Notes under the pieces: generated by a model | The model's input: only the letters and a program-made list of their open reading frames with translations | Databases searched by the model: none | Told to the model about the DNA's origin: nothing | NCBI RefSeq assembly: GCF_000764225.1 | Contig: NZ_JQED01000005.1 | Span: forward strand, 310,001 to 374,000 | Direction of reading: 5' to 3' | Source: Colwellia psychrerythraea | GTDB taxonomy: Bacteria; Pseudomonadota; Gammaproteobacteria; Enterobacterales; Alteromonadaceae | DNA length: 64,000 bases | Program-made: the position numbers and the translations under genes | In this document: positions 19,895 to 29,691 of the stretch, piece after piece | How positions within the stretch are numbered: the first letter of the stretch is position 1 | Layout of the letters: the number at the start of each line of letters is the position of its first letter

Positions 19895-20044
19895 AATTTA
19901 TTCCCTATACATTACTTGTGGCCATTATAGCATGAGACAAGGCCGTTTTGGCTCATTATTATTTTGTGGAGCCATTAGAATAGACACCATCAAACGCAAT
20001 ACTCTTATTTTGCATTTATTCAAATTCTTTAAGTGGATTATCAC

Positions 20045-21940
20045 ATGACTCGTTTACCTTTAATTATTGGCATGGGCGGTATTAATGCTTCAGGTCGCAC
20101 TTCATTTCATCAAGGATTTCGACGTATAGTAATCGACAAGTTAACGGCACAAGCTCGCCAAGAAACCTTTGTCGGTTTAGCTAGCTTAATGAAAATTATC
20201 ACAAAAAGAGACGACACTTTAGTTGATGCTGACGGTAACCTTGTTTTAGCTGAAGAGATAGAAAGTAAATTTGGTCAACAAATACTTGCGGGTACCTTAA
20301 TTCGTAAAATTGAAAAAAATCATTTTGATCCCGATGCAACACACTGGCATCAAAAAATGAAAGTCAGCCCTACAGATACACCTATTACATTTGAATTACG
20401 TGCGAAAGAATTACCTGTACCGGTACCTAGCTCATGGTTAGTGTCTGACCTTGGTAAAGGGAAGGTCTCTGTCGAAATTCCTGAGCAACTAACTTTTACT
20501 CACGATTCTTATCGAGATAACCCGATTAAAGCCGCTGGTCAATTCCCTACTGGATTTGAACCTACTGAGCTTTACAAGAGCCGAAACCATCCACGTGGTT
20601 TACAGGTCACAATTTTTGCCGCAACTGATGCTATTCGCTCTACAGGATTAGAGTGGGATGCTATTTTAGATAAAATTAGCCCTGATGAAATAGGTACTTA
20701 CTCTGCTTCAATAGCAGGACAAATGCATGATGAGGGTTTTGGTGGCTTAGTTAAGAGTCGTTTAACCGGCTCGCGTGTTAGCACTAAGCAATTAGCGTTG
20801 GGCCTAAATACTATGTCTACCGATTTTATCAATGCTTATGTAACTGGCAATGTCGGCACGACGTTTACTAGCTCTGGGGCTTGTGCAACATTTTTGTATA
20901 ATCTACGCGCCGCAACACATGACATGGCTGCTGGTCGAACACGTGTCGCTATTGTTGGTAGTAGTGAAACGCCTATCACGCCAGAGATGATTGAAGGTTT
21001 TGGCAACATGAGTGCATTAGCCAATGAAGAAGGACTAAAAAAACTTGATGGTACTGATACTGCAGATCACCGACGAACTAGTCGTCCATTTGGCCACAAT
21101 TGTGGTTTTACCATGGGTGAAGGCGCACAATTTGTTGTATTGATGGATGATGCTCTCGCACTAGAAATGGGTGCAAAAGTACTTGGCTCTGTTGCCGATG
21201 TATTCATTAATGCCGACGGTTACAAAAAATCGATTACAGCACCTGGCCCTGGTAACTATATTACGATGGCCAAATCAGTAGCTTTAGCCGAGCAAGTATT
21301 GGGCAAAGAAGCATTACAAGAACGTAGCTTTATTTTGGCGCATGGTTCTAGTACACCACAAAACCGCGTTACTGAGTCATTAATTTACCATAAAGTTGCA
21401 GAATGCTTTAACATCGATAATTGGCCGGTTGCTGCACCTAAAGCGTATATCGGTCATACATTAGGCCCTGCTAGTGGCGATCAAATGGCAATGGCATTAG
21501 GTATTTTTAGCGATAATATTATGCCTGGTATTACCACAATTGATGAAGTTGCTGAAGATGTTCATAACGAGCACCTAAATATTGCAACTGATCACTGGCA
21601 TTGTCCAGATATGGACATTGCATTTATCAATTCTAAAGGCTTTGGTGGGAATAACGCTACTGCTACTGTTTTTTCTCCGAAAGTAAGTTTAGCCATGATG
21701 GAAAAGCGTTATGGTGCAGAGGCCATGGAAACCTATCAACAAAAATTAGTTGAAGTAGAAAAAGCCCAACAAGTTTACCGTGATAACGCTAATGATGGTC
21801 AATTCGATTTAATTTATAAGTTTGGTGAAGGTCTGATTAATGAAGCTGATATTGAGTTAACAAGCGACAGTTTAACTTTCGCTGAATTTAAGAACAGTAT
21901 TGCACTACCTAATCAAAACCCGTTTGATGATATGGTCTAA
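20045..21940 (+). CDS. fabY: FabY-type beta-ketoacyl-ACP synthase
   Basis: The 631-residue thiolase-fold ketosynthase is much longer than FabF/FabB (about 410). Its N-terminus (MTRLPLIIGMGGINASGRTSFHQGFRRIVI) resembles FabY of Pseudomonas aeruginosa, which starts fatty acid synthesis by condensing acetyl-CoA with malonyl-ACP in place of FabH. The catalytic triad is visible: Cys280 (TSSGACATF), His433 (AHGSSTPQNR) and His471 (YIGHTLGPASGDQ). An in-frame GTG lies 4 codons upstream, but the ATG is preferred. Whether the genome also has fabH cannot be seen here. It is a single-gene unit with a hairpin downstream. Confidence 0.82.
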   Translation: MTRLPLIIGMGGINASGRTSFHQGFRRIVIDKLTAQARQETFVGLASLMKIITKRDDTLVDADGNLVLAEEIESKFGQQILAGTLIRKIEKNHFDPDATHWHQKMKVSPTDTPITFELRAKELPVPVPSSWLVSDLGKGKVSVEIPEQLTFTHDSYRDNPIKAAGQFPTGFEPTELYKSRNHPRGLQVTIFAATDAIRSTGLEWDAILDKISPDEIGTYSASIAGQMHDEGFGGLVKSRLTGSRVSTKQLALGLNTMSTDFINAYVTGNVGTTFTSSGACATFLYNLRAATHDMAAGRTRVAIVGSSETPITPEMIEGFGNMSALANEEGLKKLDGTDTADHRRTSRPFGHNCGFTMGEGAQFVVLMDDALALEMGAKVLGSVADVFINADGYKKSITAPGPGNYITMAKSVALAEQVLGKEALQERSFILAHGSSTPQNRVTESLIYHKVAECFNIDNWPVAAPKAYIGHTLGPASGDQMAMALGIFSDNIMPGITTIDEVAEDVHNEHLNIATDHWHCPDMDIAFINSKGFGGNNATATVFSPKVSLAMMEKRYGAEAMETYQQKLVEVEKAQQVYRDNANDGQFDLIYKFGEGLINEADIELTSDSLTFAEFKNSIALPNQNPFDDMV

Positions 21941-21955
21941 TAGCAATCCAAGAAA

Positions 21956-21988
21956 GGTATTAGCTTGCTTATTTAGCAAGTTAATACC
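21956..21988 (+). terminator. Possible terminator after fabY
   Basis: A 13-bp stem with one mismatch (GGTATTAGCTTGC / GCAAGTTAATACC) and a 7-base loop starts 15 bp after the stop. No direct T-run follows, so termination is only possible, not clear. Confidence 0.45.
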
Positions 21989-22074
21989 AGATATGCTTCT
22001 GTCTTTCTTTTAAGTGAATAGTCGAGTCACTTCTGTTTCAACTGTAGTACTCCTAAACAAAAACAAGGAAAAAT

Positions 22075-22932
22075 ATGACTCGACTTCGCATCATTATTAT
22101 CACCTTTCTCTCACTATCTGCCTTTGCGGCTAACTCACTCATCACCCGTTATGCGCTAGAACAAACAACAATTGATGAAGCCAGCTTTATTATGCTTCGA
22201 GTGGTCTCTGGAGCACTTTTCTTAGGGATATATTTAACGATAAAAAAAGATAAAAAAATTTCACAAGGTGGTACTTGGTTTGCGGCTTTTGCTTTGTTTA
22301 TTTATGCGGTGAGTTTTACCTATGGTTATGGGCTGATCGCAGCGGGGACTGGTGCTTTATTGCTTTTTGGCTCAGTGCAAATAACCATGACAATTGCTGG
22401 CTACCGTGAAGGAGAACGACTAAATGTAATACAATTAGTCGGCTTTATTTTAGCCATTGCTGGGCTAGTGATTTTAATGCTGCCGGGCATCAGCGCACCT
22501 TCTTTAATAGGAGCATCCTTGATGTGTATTTCAGGAATCGCTTGGAGTATTTATACATTACAAGGCAGAGGAGCTAGAAACCCCGCCGCTAGCACTGCCG
22601 GTAATTTTATCAAAGCAGCCCCTATGGCAACGCTGTTATGGCTCATGGTTTATCTGTCGACAAATAATACTATTTCATTAGCAAACACAGGTGTCATTTA
22701 TGCGTTGCTGTCCGGTATTGTCACTTCTGGAATAGGGTATATCATTTGGTATAGCGTATTACCTGAACTTAAAGCGACTCAAGCTGCCATTGTGCAATTA
22801 AGTGTGCCGCTCTTAGTCACATTGGCAGGTGCCCTATTACTGAGTGAGGCGATTACATTACGTATTGTGATCGCTTCTATAGCTATCTTAATCGGTACCA
22901 TGCTAGTACTGTCTTTTAAACGTAAGCATTAA
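22075..22932 (+). CDS. EamA/DMT-family inner membrane transporter
   Basis: The 285-residue protein has about ten predicted TM helices in two EamA repeats (about 1-130 and 140-280). Typical signs are the N-terminal ANSLITRYAL with FIMLRVVSGALFL, and the second-half WSIYTLQGRG and GIGYIIWYSVLPELKATQAAIVQLSVPLLVTLAG. The family exports or imports small metabolites and the substrate cannot be predicted. It has an AAGGA Shine-Dalgarno and stands alone, with topB following on the same strand after 165 bp. Confidence 0.85.
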   Translation: MTRLRIIIITFLSLSAFAANSLITRYALEQTTIDEASFIMLRVVSGALFLGIYLTIKKDKKISQGGTWFAAFALFIYAVSFTYGYGLIAAGTGALLLFGSVQITMTIAGYREGERLNVIQLVGFILAIAGLVILMLPGISAPSLIGASLMCISGIAWSIYTLQGRGARNPAASTAGNFIKAAPMATLLWLMVYLSTNNTISLANTGVIYALLSGIVTSGIGYIIWYSVLPELKATQAAIVQLSVPLLVTLAGALLLSEAITLRIVIASIAILIGTMLVLSFKRKH

Positions 22933-23097
22933 TCGTCTTTTCGTCCTCAATTGCTAGCATCATAGCATTGAAAAAGTGGTATCAACAATACCGCTTAAAT
23001 GCACTCTTATTTACACCAGTCAATAAAGCTGTACATAAAACCAGTAAACGATTTATACTTAAACCTTTGTTGTTTCTCACTAACACTTGGATATGGC

Positions 23098-25047
23098 TTG
23101 AAACTCTACATTGCCGAAAAACCGAGTTTAGGTCGCGCTATTGCAGCTGCATTACCTAAGCCACAAAAAAATCATAAAACACACATCGAACTCGCTAATG
23201 GTGATGTGGTCAGTTGGTGTATCGGACATATTTTGGCGCAAGCAGATCCTGAAGACTATGACGCCGAATTAAAAAAATGGCGCATGGATAATCTGCCCAT
23301 AGTGCCGCAACAATGGCAATTAAAACCAATCGCTCGTACTCGTTCACAATTGACTGTCTTAAGAAAATTGGTCAAGCAAGCCAACGAAATTATTCACGCA
23401 GGCGATCCCGACAGGGAGGGTCAATTACTCGTTGATGAAGTAATTGATTACTTTAAATTATCGAAAGCCAAAAAGGCTAACGTTAAACGTTTGCTGATCA
23501 GCGATTTAAACTTACCTGCCGTAAAACGCGCACTTAACTCACTAAAACCTAATAGTGATTTTATGCCGCTATCAATTTCTGCTTTAGCACGTTCACGTGC
23601 TGATTGGCTTTATGGTATTAACCTCACCCGTGCTTATACTTTGCAAGGACAAAAAACAGGTTATAACTCAGTATTATCTGTGGGCCGTGTGCAAACACCT
23701 TTATTAGGTCTAGTCGTTAGACGTGAGCAAGAAATATCAAACTTCATCAGTAAGCCATTCTTCCAAGTACAGGCACATATTGCCCTAAACTCAGATGAAG
23801 GGGTCGCTTTCACGGCAAAATGGCAGCCAAGTGAAAACTGCCAACCTTATTGTGATGAAGAAGGTCGGGTGCTGGTGAAAGCATTAGCTGAGAATGTTGT
23901 TAATCGCATTGAGAATCAAGCAGCTACTATCAGTAACATTGACAGTAATGAAAAACAGCAGGCCGCCCCTCTGCCCTTTAATTTGTCACAATTACAAATT
24001 AGTGCAGCTAAGCAGTTTTCTATGAATGCCAAGCTGGTACTGGATGTCTGCCAAGCATTGTACGAAAAACATCAGTTGATTACCTATCCTCGTTCAGATT
24101 GTCGTTATTTACCTAAAGGGCAATTAAAGCAAGCTAGTGGCATTGTTAACATGCTAGCTAACTCATCATTGCCTTGTAATAAACCCGCTCAAGGGGCAAA
24201 TACTTCTCTAGTGAGTAAAGCTTGGAATGATAAAAAAATAACCGCCCATCATGCGATTATTCCAACCGAGAAATCACCTGAACGCATTAACTTAAATACC
24301 TTTGAAAAAAATGTCTATTTACTGATTGTTCGTCAGTATTTAGCGCAATTTTATCCTGCTTATATATATCAGCAAACTAAGGTGAATTTATTGATTGCCG
24401 GAGGGCACTTTGTAAGCCAAGCAAAAACAGAGAAACAGCTGGGCTGGCAAGTATTATTCCCAAAAAGTAATAAAACGAACAGCCAAAACAAGTTAGCACA
24501 AGAAAGTGATAAGGAGCAAACATTACCTCCACTAACAAAAGGGCAAGTGCTGCATTGCAAACATGGTCAGTTGATAGAGAAACACACGTCACCACCGCAA
24601 TCTTTTACTGATGCAACGCTGCTCGGTGCTATGACGGGTATTTCCCGTTACGTCAATGACGCAGCCATTAAAAAAGTATTGAAAGACACCGACGGTCTAG
24701 GTACAGACGCCACCCGCGCCGGCATCATTGATTTACTCTTTAAACGTGGTTTTTTACAACGTCAAGGTAAAGCAATAACCGCAACAGAAGTCGGTATTGC
24801 CTTAATCAATGCTCTACCTCTAAAGGCCACGCTCCCCGATATGACTGCGCAATGGGAAGCAACACTCACTGCAATCAGCGAAAAGAATGCCAGCTATTTA
24901 AGTTTCATGCAGCCGTTGACAAATACAGTGAATGAGATGGTACAAGGAGCCGGCCAGCAATCTTTTGCAGGCTTACCTAAAGTTGCTTTTAAGCCAAAAC
25001 GCCGTAAAAAAACCTTTCAGAAAAAGGCGGCTAGAAAGGCAAGTTAA
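23098..25047 (+). CDS. topB: DNA topoisomerase III (TTG start)
   Basis: The product is 649 residues, against 653 for E. coli TopB, if it starts at TTG 23098, giving (M)KLYIAEKPSLGRAIAAALP. The open frame extends 33 codons upstream with no family similarity, and the TTG has TTGGA about 9 bases before it. It is a type IA topoisomerase that decatenates DNA. The toprim residues are seen in IAEKPS (Glu7) and DPDREG (Asp103, Asp105). The strand-passing Tyr is residue 330 in ITYPRSDCRYLP. The tail is a short basic stretch (KPKRRKKTFQKKAARK) rather than a zinc-ribbon domain. Confidence 0.92.
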   Translation: MKLYIAEKPSLGRAIAAALPKPQKNHKTHIELANGDVVSWCIGHILAQADPEDYDAELKKWRMDNLPIVPQQWQLKPIARTRSQLTVLRKLVKQANEIIHAGDPDREGQLLVDEVIDYFKLSKAKKANVKRLLISDLNLPAVKRALNSLKPNSDFMPLSISALARSRADWLYGINLTRAYTLQGQKTGYNSVLSVGRVQTPLLGLVVRREQEISNFISKPFFQVQAHIALNSDEGVAFTAKWQPSENCQPYCDEEGRVLVKALAENVVNRIENQAATISNIDSNEKQQAAPLPFNLSQLQISAAKQFSMNAKLVLDVCQALYEKHQLITYPRSDCRYLPKGQLKQASGIVNMLANSSLPCNKPAQGANTSLVSKAWNDKKITAHHAIIPTEKSPERINLNTFEKNVYLLIVRQYLAQFYPAYIYQQTKVNLLIAGGHFVSQAKTEKQLGWQVLFPKSNKTNSQNKLAQESDKEQTLPPLTKGQVLHCKHGQLIEKHTSPPQSFTDATLLGAMTGISRYVNDAAIKKVLKDTDGLGTDATRAGIIDLLFKRGFLQRQGKAITATEVGIALINALPLKATLPDMTAQWEATLTAISEKNASYLSFMQPLTNTVNEMVQGAGQQSFAGLPKVAFKPKRRKKTFQKKAARKAS

Positions 25048-25209
25048 CATTATTTGACTCAAGATAAGTGTTAAAAAAAGTACGCTTTCATGCTTCCTTG
25101 TACGCTAGGGAATTTACCTTTTCCTAGTAAATTATTTTATAGAATAATAGCTTACAAATTTGAAGATTAAAGTAATTTGAGAGCGGGATAGCCAATGCAT
25201 AAATGATTG

Positions 25210-25638
25210 CTATGCCGTATCTAAACTGTTCTTAAGAGCGCCAAGTAATGCCATATAGATGGGATCACAAAACTCCGTCACTGCATTTTCATTATCTGAA
25301 GTGAAGCTAGAACTCCATTCAACTAATACACCTGTACTACTTTCAGACAAGTTAACCATTCCTAGATAGTTGTCTACTGCCGACTTAGCAATAGCACCTG
25401 GCCCGTCATCAATTGAATAAGTAAAGGTATAATTACTGGTATCTACTGAGACTAAGGTTTCGTGAATAACACCATTTAAAATGCGCTTGGCACCTACTTC
25501 AGTTCCACTAGTTGTGCCAACTTTATCTAAAGAGGTGATAACTCCTTTTGCCCACGACATATCATGAAAATTGGCTATTTGTTGCCAAACAGCCTCGATT
25601 GACGCATCAATAACGATATTGTTGTAACATCTACCCAT
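25210..25638 (-). CDS. SRPBCC-family protein (START-like, polyketide cyclase type)
   Basis: The 142-residue protein has the START/Bet v1-like pattern: NNIVIDASIEAVWQQIANFHDMSWAKGVI at the N-terminus, a central GTEVGAKRIL and HETLVSVDTSNYTFTYSI, and a C-terminal helix. Such proteins bind hydrophobic ligands in a cavity, and no ligand can be named. The start MGRCYNNIV is chosen over one 32 codons upstream because a GGGGG Shine-Dalgarno precedes it. It is convergent with topB and divergent from the channel gene. Confidence 0.72.
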   Translation of the reverse strand: MGRCYNNIVIDASIEAVWQQIANFHDMSWAKGVITSLDKVGTTSGTEVGAKRILNGVIHETLVSVDTSNYTFTYSIDDGPGAIAKSAVDNYLGMVNLSESSTGVLVEWSSSFTSDNENAVTEFCDPIYMALLGALKNSLDTA

Positions 25639-25840
25639 GATTGCCCCCAGATCTAAAAGCATAAAATGTATAATTAAGTTTATGTCATCGTAGTAAAATT
25701 GCCAATTAACAGAAAAGTAAAGATATATAGGCATTGGCCTTTAACATTTATTGCTCTGATTATCCACGAGCAAATACTTTGCTATCAACACGGATTGTAA
25801 TATCATCAAAATATTCTGAATAACAAGCAAAGAGATAAAG

Positions 25841-26326
25841 ATGATTATTCTGCAAAATGCCATGGAAAAAAGTAACTTATATAAGGTTGATGAATTTGGT
25901 GTGAAAAACTACAATTATGGCATTTTAGCTATATTATCTTTCATCCTTTTTGCCTTTATTAACGTCAGTTTAGGGTATGTCACCTTTGTAGCAGAAACCG
26001 CTGTAGAAGGCTCCCCCGTGAAAAATTATGCCGATGCTTTTTGGCTAATGCTGATGTCATCTACTACCATAGGTTTTGGTGATGTCTATCCGATTACCTT
26101 AGCAGGTCGTATTGCTGTTTTTGCGATGTTCATATTAGGTGTCGGCATATTAGGTGGAGTTGGCGCTGTTTTTGCCAACAAGGTTTTTGGCTTTGCTGAT
26201 ACCAATATAAAAAATAGAGAGCTAAGACAGCAAAACGAAGAAATATTGTTACAAAATGACAAAATTTATCAAAAATTATCGGCGCTAGAAGATAAGTTGG
26301 CTGCCTTTGAGAAAGAAACTAAGTAA
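25841..26326 (+). CDS. Two-TM potassium-channel-like protein
   Basis: The 161-residue protein has two TM helices (about 27-50 and 91-113) around a pore loop. The filter is TIGFGD (76-81), a variant of TVGYGD that is still expected to pass potassium. The C-terminus is a coiled coil (ELRQQNEEILLQNDKIYQKLSALEDKLAAF) suited to tetramerisation. There is no RCK or cyclic-nucleotide domain. A later Met at residue 8 is an alternative start. It stands alone. Confidence 0.85.
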   Translation: MIILQNAMEKSNLYKVDEFGVKNYNYGILAILSFILFAFINVSLGYVTFVAETAVEGSPVKNYADAFWLMLMSSTTIGFGDVYPITLAGRIAVFAMFILGVGILGGVGAVFANKVFGFADTNIKNRELRQQNEEILLQNDKIYQKLSALEDKLAAFEKETK

Positions 26327-26562
26327 TACATTGCCATTGAATAAATTACAACAAAGCAAATCCACCATAAAAACAAAGACTTACATAGGTACCCTGCTTA
26401 ATTCTTTCTGGAATAATAGCCATAGAGCATTTGACAATTACCTCCTCTTTTTTGCAGTATATTGGAGGTAATCACTTCATAAAAGCCAAGTCTATTCGTC
26501 TCTCTTAAGTTACAAACCATGTTTTACTATCTTCCTTAACGCATCTGAGGTATAACAGCGCA

Positions 26563-27420
26563 ATGAAAATTCCAAAGCGACTAATGCCTCTCGTAGAAGA
26601 AGGCTTAATTGATGAAGTGCTCAACCAATTAATGAGCGGTAAAGAGGCAACTGTCTACCGAGTTCGTTGTGGTGGTGAAATTCGCTGCGCAAAAGTATAC
26701 AAAGAAGCGGCTAAACGTAGTTTCAAAAAAGCCTCACAATATACAGAAGGTCGCAAAAGCCGAAGTAGTCGACGTGCTAGAGCAATGGAAAAAGGTTCTA
26801 AATATGGTAAGAGCCAGCAAGAAGAGGCATGGCAAAATGCTGAAGTAGATGCTTTATATACCCTTGCAGAGCATGATGTACGGGTGCCACAACCTTATGG
26901 TTGTTTTGACGGCGTGCTCTTAATGGAACTTATCACTGATGAACAAGGTGATGTTGCACCACGACTCAATGATGTTGTTATGCCAGCAGAGCAAGCAATA
27001 GAAGATCATGCCTTAATGATGATTTATATTATGCGCATGTTATGCGCAGGCATTGTCCATGGCGATTTATCTGAGTTTAATGTCTTAGTAGATGCTTATG
27101 GTCCTGTCGTTATTGACTTACCCCAAGCAGTTGATGCCTCAGCGAATAACAATGCCAAAGCAATGCTACTGCGTGATGTCAATAACATCACTACCTATTA
27201 CGCCCAATTTGACCCCAACTTAGCTCTAACTAAATTTGGTGAAGAGATGTGGGCACTCTATGAAGCTGGTGAATTAAACGATACCACTAAATTAACAGGC
27301 TTATTTGCAGAAGATACTCAAAGCGCCGATGTTGAGACAATACTAGCCGAAATTCAAGCGGCTTTTGAGCAGGAGCAAGACCGACTCGCTTACCTCAAAG
27401 AAGCTGCCGAACAAGACTAA
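26563..27420 (+). CDS. RIO-type serine/threonine kinase
   Basis: The 285-residue protein is a bacterial RIO kinase, similar in layout to Pseudomonas PA4780. The nucleotide-binding segment SGKEATVYRVRCGGEIRCAKVYK contains the catalytic lysine. The catalytic loop is HGDLSEFNVLV, and the metal-binding aspartate sits in VVIDLPQAVD. A basic insert (GRKSRSSRRARAMEKG) follows the first lobe. Substrates of bacterial RIO kinases are largely unknown. It is monocistronic and ends before a strong bidirectional terminator. Confidence 0.9.
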   Translation: MKIPKRLMPLVEEGLIDEVLNQLMSGKEATVYRVRCGGEIRCAKVYKEAAKRSFKKASQYTEGRKSRSSRRARAMEKGSKYGKSQQEEAWQNAEVDALYTLAEHDVRVPQPYGCFDGVLLMELITDEQGDVAPRLNDVVMPAEQAIEDHALMMIYIMRMLCAGIVHGDLSEFNVLVDAYGPVVIDLPQAVDASANNNAKAMLLRDVNNITTYYAQFDPNLALTKFGEEMWALYEAGELNDTTKLTGLFAEDTQSADVETILAEIQAAFEQEQDRLAYLKEAAEQD

Positions 27421-27466
27421 AGTAGAGCTCGTTATTGAGAGGCTATATTTTTAATCATTTCTTAAA

Positions 27467-27507
27467 TAAAAAGGCCCATTAACCTGAGTTAATGGGCCTT
27501 TTTTTGG
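27467..27507. terminator. Strong bidirectional terminator
   Basis: AAAGGCCCATTAAC and GTTAATGGGCCTTT form a 14-bp stem flanked by A-run and T-run. It lies between the convergent RIO kinase and S9 peptidase genes. Confidence 0.88.
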
Positions 27508-27523
27508 CATAATGTTTAGCTCA

Positions 27524-29611
27524 TTACTTCTTGGTGTATTTCTCTAGCCATGTAAATACTTCGTCGTACCAAACAACTAAATTATCAGGTTTACGAATAT
27601 GATGATCTTCATCTGGAAACATCACTAAACGACTATCAATACCTTTACGTTGTAGGGTGGTAAATGCACCTAAACTTTGTGCATAAGGCACACGGTAATC
27701 TAACTCGCCTTGGATCACTAACATAGGTGTTTGCCAATTATTAACATAAGCAGAGGGGTTAAACTTACTGTAATCAATGCTTATTTTACCCTTTGCATTA
27801 CCGCTTTCTTTGCCCCAAGAAGGACCGCCCATATCATACTCTGGGAACCATAACTCTTCGGTTGACTGATAGAAGCTTGGCATATCATATAAACCAGCAT
27901 GATTAATCAAACATTTAAAGCGAGTAGGCCAATTGCCGGCTATCCAATTCATCATGTAACCACCGTAAGAAGCACCTAAAGCACACGCATTATCACCGTC
28001 TAACCAAGGCTGGTCTTTTACGATAAAATCTAAACCCTTTTGTAAATCTTCTAATGGCTTCCCACCCCAGTCACGACTGATAGAATGGGTAAATTCTTGT
28101 CCGTAACCCGTAGAGCCATGGAAATCAACCATAACAACACCATAACCTTGTGCTGCCCAAAGTTGCGCATTCCAACGGTAATGGAACATATTACCAAAGC
28201 TACCCTGTGGACCACCGTGTACTAAAAAGGCAATAGGGTATTGCTTATCTTCTTGAAAATTAGCAGGCTTTAACCAGTAACCATGTACCGTTTCATCATT
28301 CCAACCTTTAAAGTTAAATTGCTCGTAGTCTGCAAATTTAACCTTAGCAAGTTTGTCTTTATTGATATTGGTAAGTTGCTTAAGTTGATCACCATGGTTA
28401 TCAATGGTAAAAATATCTTTAGGTGAGTTTAACGTATGACGAGTAAAGTAAAGTTTGTTGTCATAGCTAGTTACATCGCCATTACTACCGACATTATAAA
28501 TTCTCCGAACTTCATCAAATTCTGGTGTAATGGAAAAAATACTTTTTTGGCCAACATCTTGCGCTACTACATAAAGTGACTTGTTATCTGGGGCAAACGC
28601 TAAATTGCTAATTGAACGATCCCAATCACTAGCAACCGCACGAATTTTTCCTGTTCTGCTATCACGTAAATGTAAAGTAAACTTATCTGCTTCATAACCC
28701 GGTGTTTTCATTGCTTTATAGGCAAGATATTTTCCGTTAGATGAATATAACGGGCTTGAATCCCACGCTTTATTTTTTTCAGTAATATTCTTTAGATTAA
28801 AAGCCGTTTGTCCTTTTGTAATGGAGACTTCATAAATATCAAAGTTGGTGCTCCACGCATGATCTTTGGCTGCTGTTTTACTTGAGGAGTCTTTCGCTGA
28901 AAATGCTAACGATGATGCATCTGGATGAATACTTACTTGATTAATACCAGCAAAGTCACTGACCCAATTGGGCATAATATCTTGGGCATGTTTAAGTTGA
29001 CCATTTTGATCTACATGGGCAATAAATAAATGTTCTTTATACTCTGTAGCCCATACATCCCAATGGCGAACCATCAATTGATCATAGGCACGGATATTAT
29101 ATTTTTTCTCATCATCCACTTTCTGTGCTTCAACGGTGCAACTTAACGTTTCACAGCCTGGCTTGACGGTAAATGACAAAGCAAAAACCTGTCCGTTTTG
29201 AGATAATTTAAAACCGTTAACACCGATAGGGAAGTCAGATATTTGCTTAGCAATCTTTTCATTTAATGGCTGTTGCCAAATTTGACTGCTGCCACTGCGT
29301 GAAGATAAAAAGAAAAGCGATTGGCCGTCATCAGCCCAAACGACGTTACTTTCCGCTTTTTCATGCTCAGTAAGTTGTGTAATTTGACCCGTTTTAATAT
29401 TTTGTTTATATAAGTGATTGTCTTTAGAGCTACTGCCTTTTTTTAAACCATAAACCAGCATATTCCCCTGTGGAGACAAGGTAACATCATGCAATTGGTT
29501 CAATTCATTAAGTTTTTCAACGGTAAACACTTCAGACATTGAGTCTGATGCTTTAACCGTTGTTACCGCAGTCATTAATGAAAGCGCTGCAAAGCTTAGT
29601 AATTTTTTCAT
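27524..29611 (-). CDS. S9-family peptidase (prolyl oligopeptidase type), exported
   Basis: The 695-residue protein has a cleavable signal peptide (MKKLLSFAALSLMTAVTTVKA). A WD40-like beta-propeller built of PD40-type repeats (about 35-420) and a C-terminal alpha/beta hydrolase domain follow. The catalytic residues are Ser548 (GASYGGYM), Asp638 (GELDYRVPY) and a His at 670 or 671 (DEDHHI). It resembles dipeptidyl/acylaminoacyl peptidases that trim peptides in the periplasm. Its gene lies alone between two terminators. Confidence 0.9.
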   Translation of the reverse strand: MKKLLSFAALSLMTAVTTVKASDSMSEVFTVEKLNELNQLHDVTLSPQGNMLVYGLKKGSSSKDNHLYKQNIKTGQITQLTEHEKAESNVVWADDGQSLFFLSSRSGSSQIWQQPLNEKIAKQISDFPIGVNGFKLSQNGQVFALSFTVKPGCETLSCTVEAQKVDDEKKYNIRAYDQLMVRHWDVWATEYKEHLFIAHVDQNGQLKHAQDIMPNWVSDFAGINQVSIHPDASSLAFSAKDSSSKTAAKDHAWSTNFDIYEVSITKGQTAFNLKNITEKNKAWDSSPLYSSNGKYLAYKAMKTPGYEADKFTLHLRDSRTGKIRAVASDWDRSISNLAFAPDNKSLYVVAQDVGQKSIFSITPEFDEVRRIYNVGSNGDVTSYDNKLYFTRHTLNSPKDIFTIDNHGDQLKQLTNINKDKLAKVKFADYEQFNFKGWNDETVHGYWLKPANFQEDKQYPIAFLVHGGPQGSFGNMFHYRWNAQLWAAQGYGVVMVDFHGSTGYGQEFTHSISRDWGGKPLEDLQKGLDFIVKDQPWLDGDNACALGASYGGYMMNWIAGNWPTRFKCLINHAGLYDMPSFYQSTEELWFPEYDMGGPSWGKESGNAKGKISIDYSKFNPSAYVNNWQTPMLVIQGELDYRVPYAQSLGAFTTLQRKGIDSRLVMFPDEDHHIRKPDNLVVWYDEVFTWLEKYTKK

Positions 29612-29691
29612 AAGAGTCTCGAATAATTGTCAACATAGCAAGAATATACAATCCACATACGTTACACAATTACTTACCCATATACCTTTAA

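Noticed and set aside
26437..26472. Inverted repeat ATTACCTCC / GGAGGTAAT between the channel and RIO kinase genes
   Set aside because: Only 9-bp arms with an 18-base spacer and no T-run or known consensus. It is not distinctive enough to call a terminator or operator.
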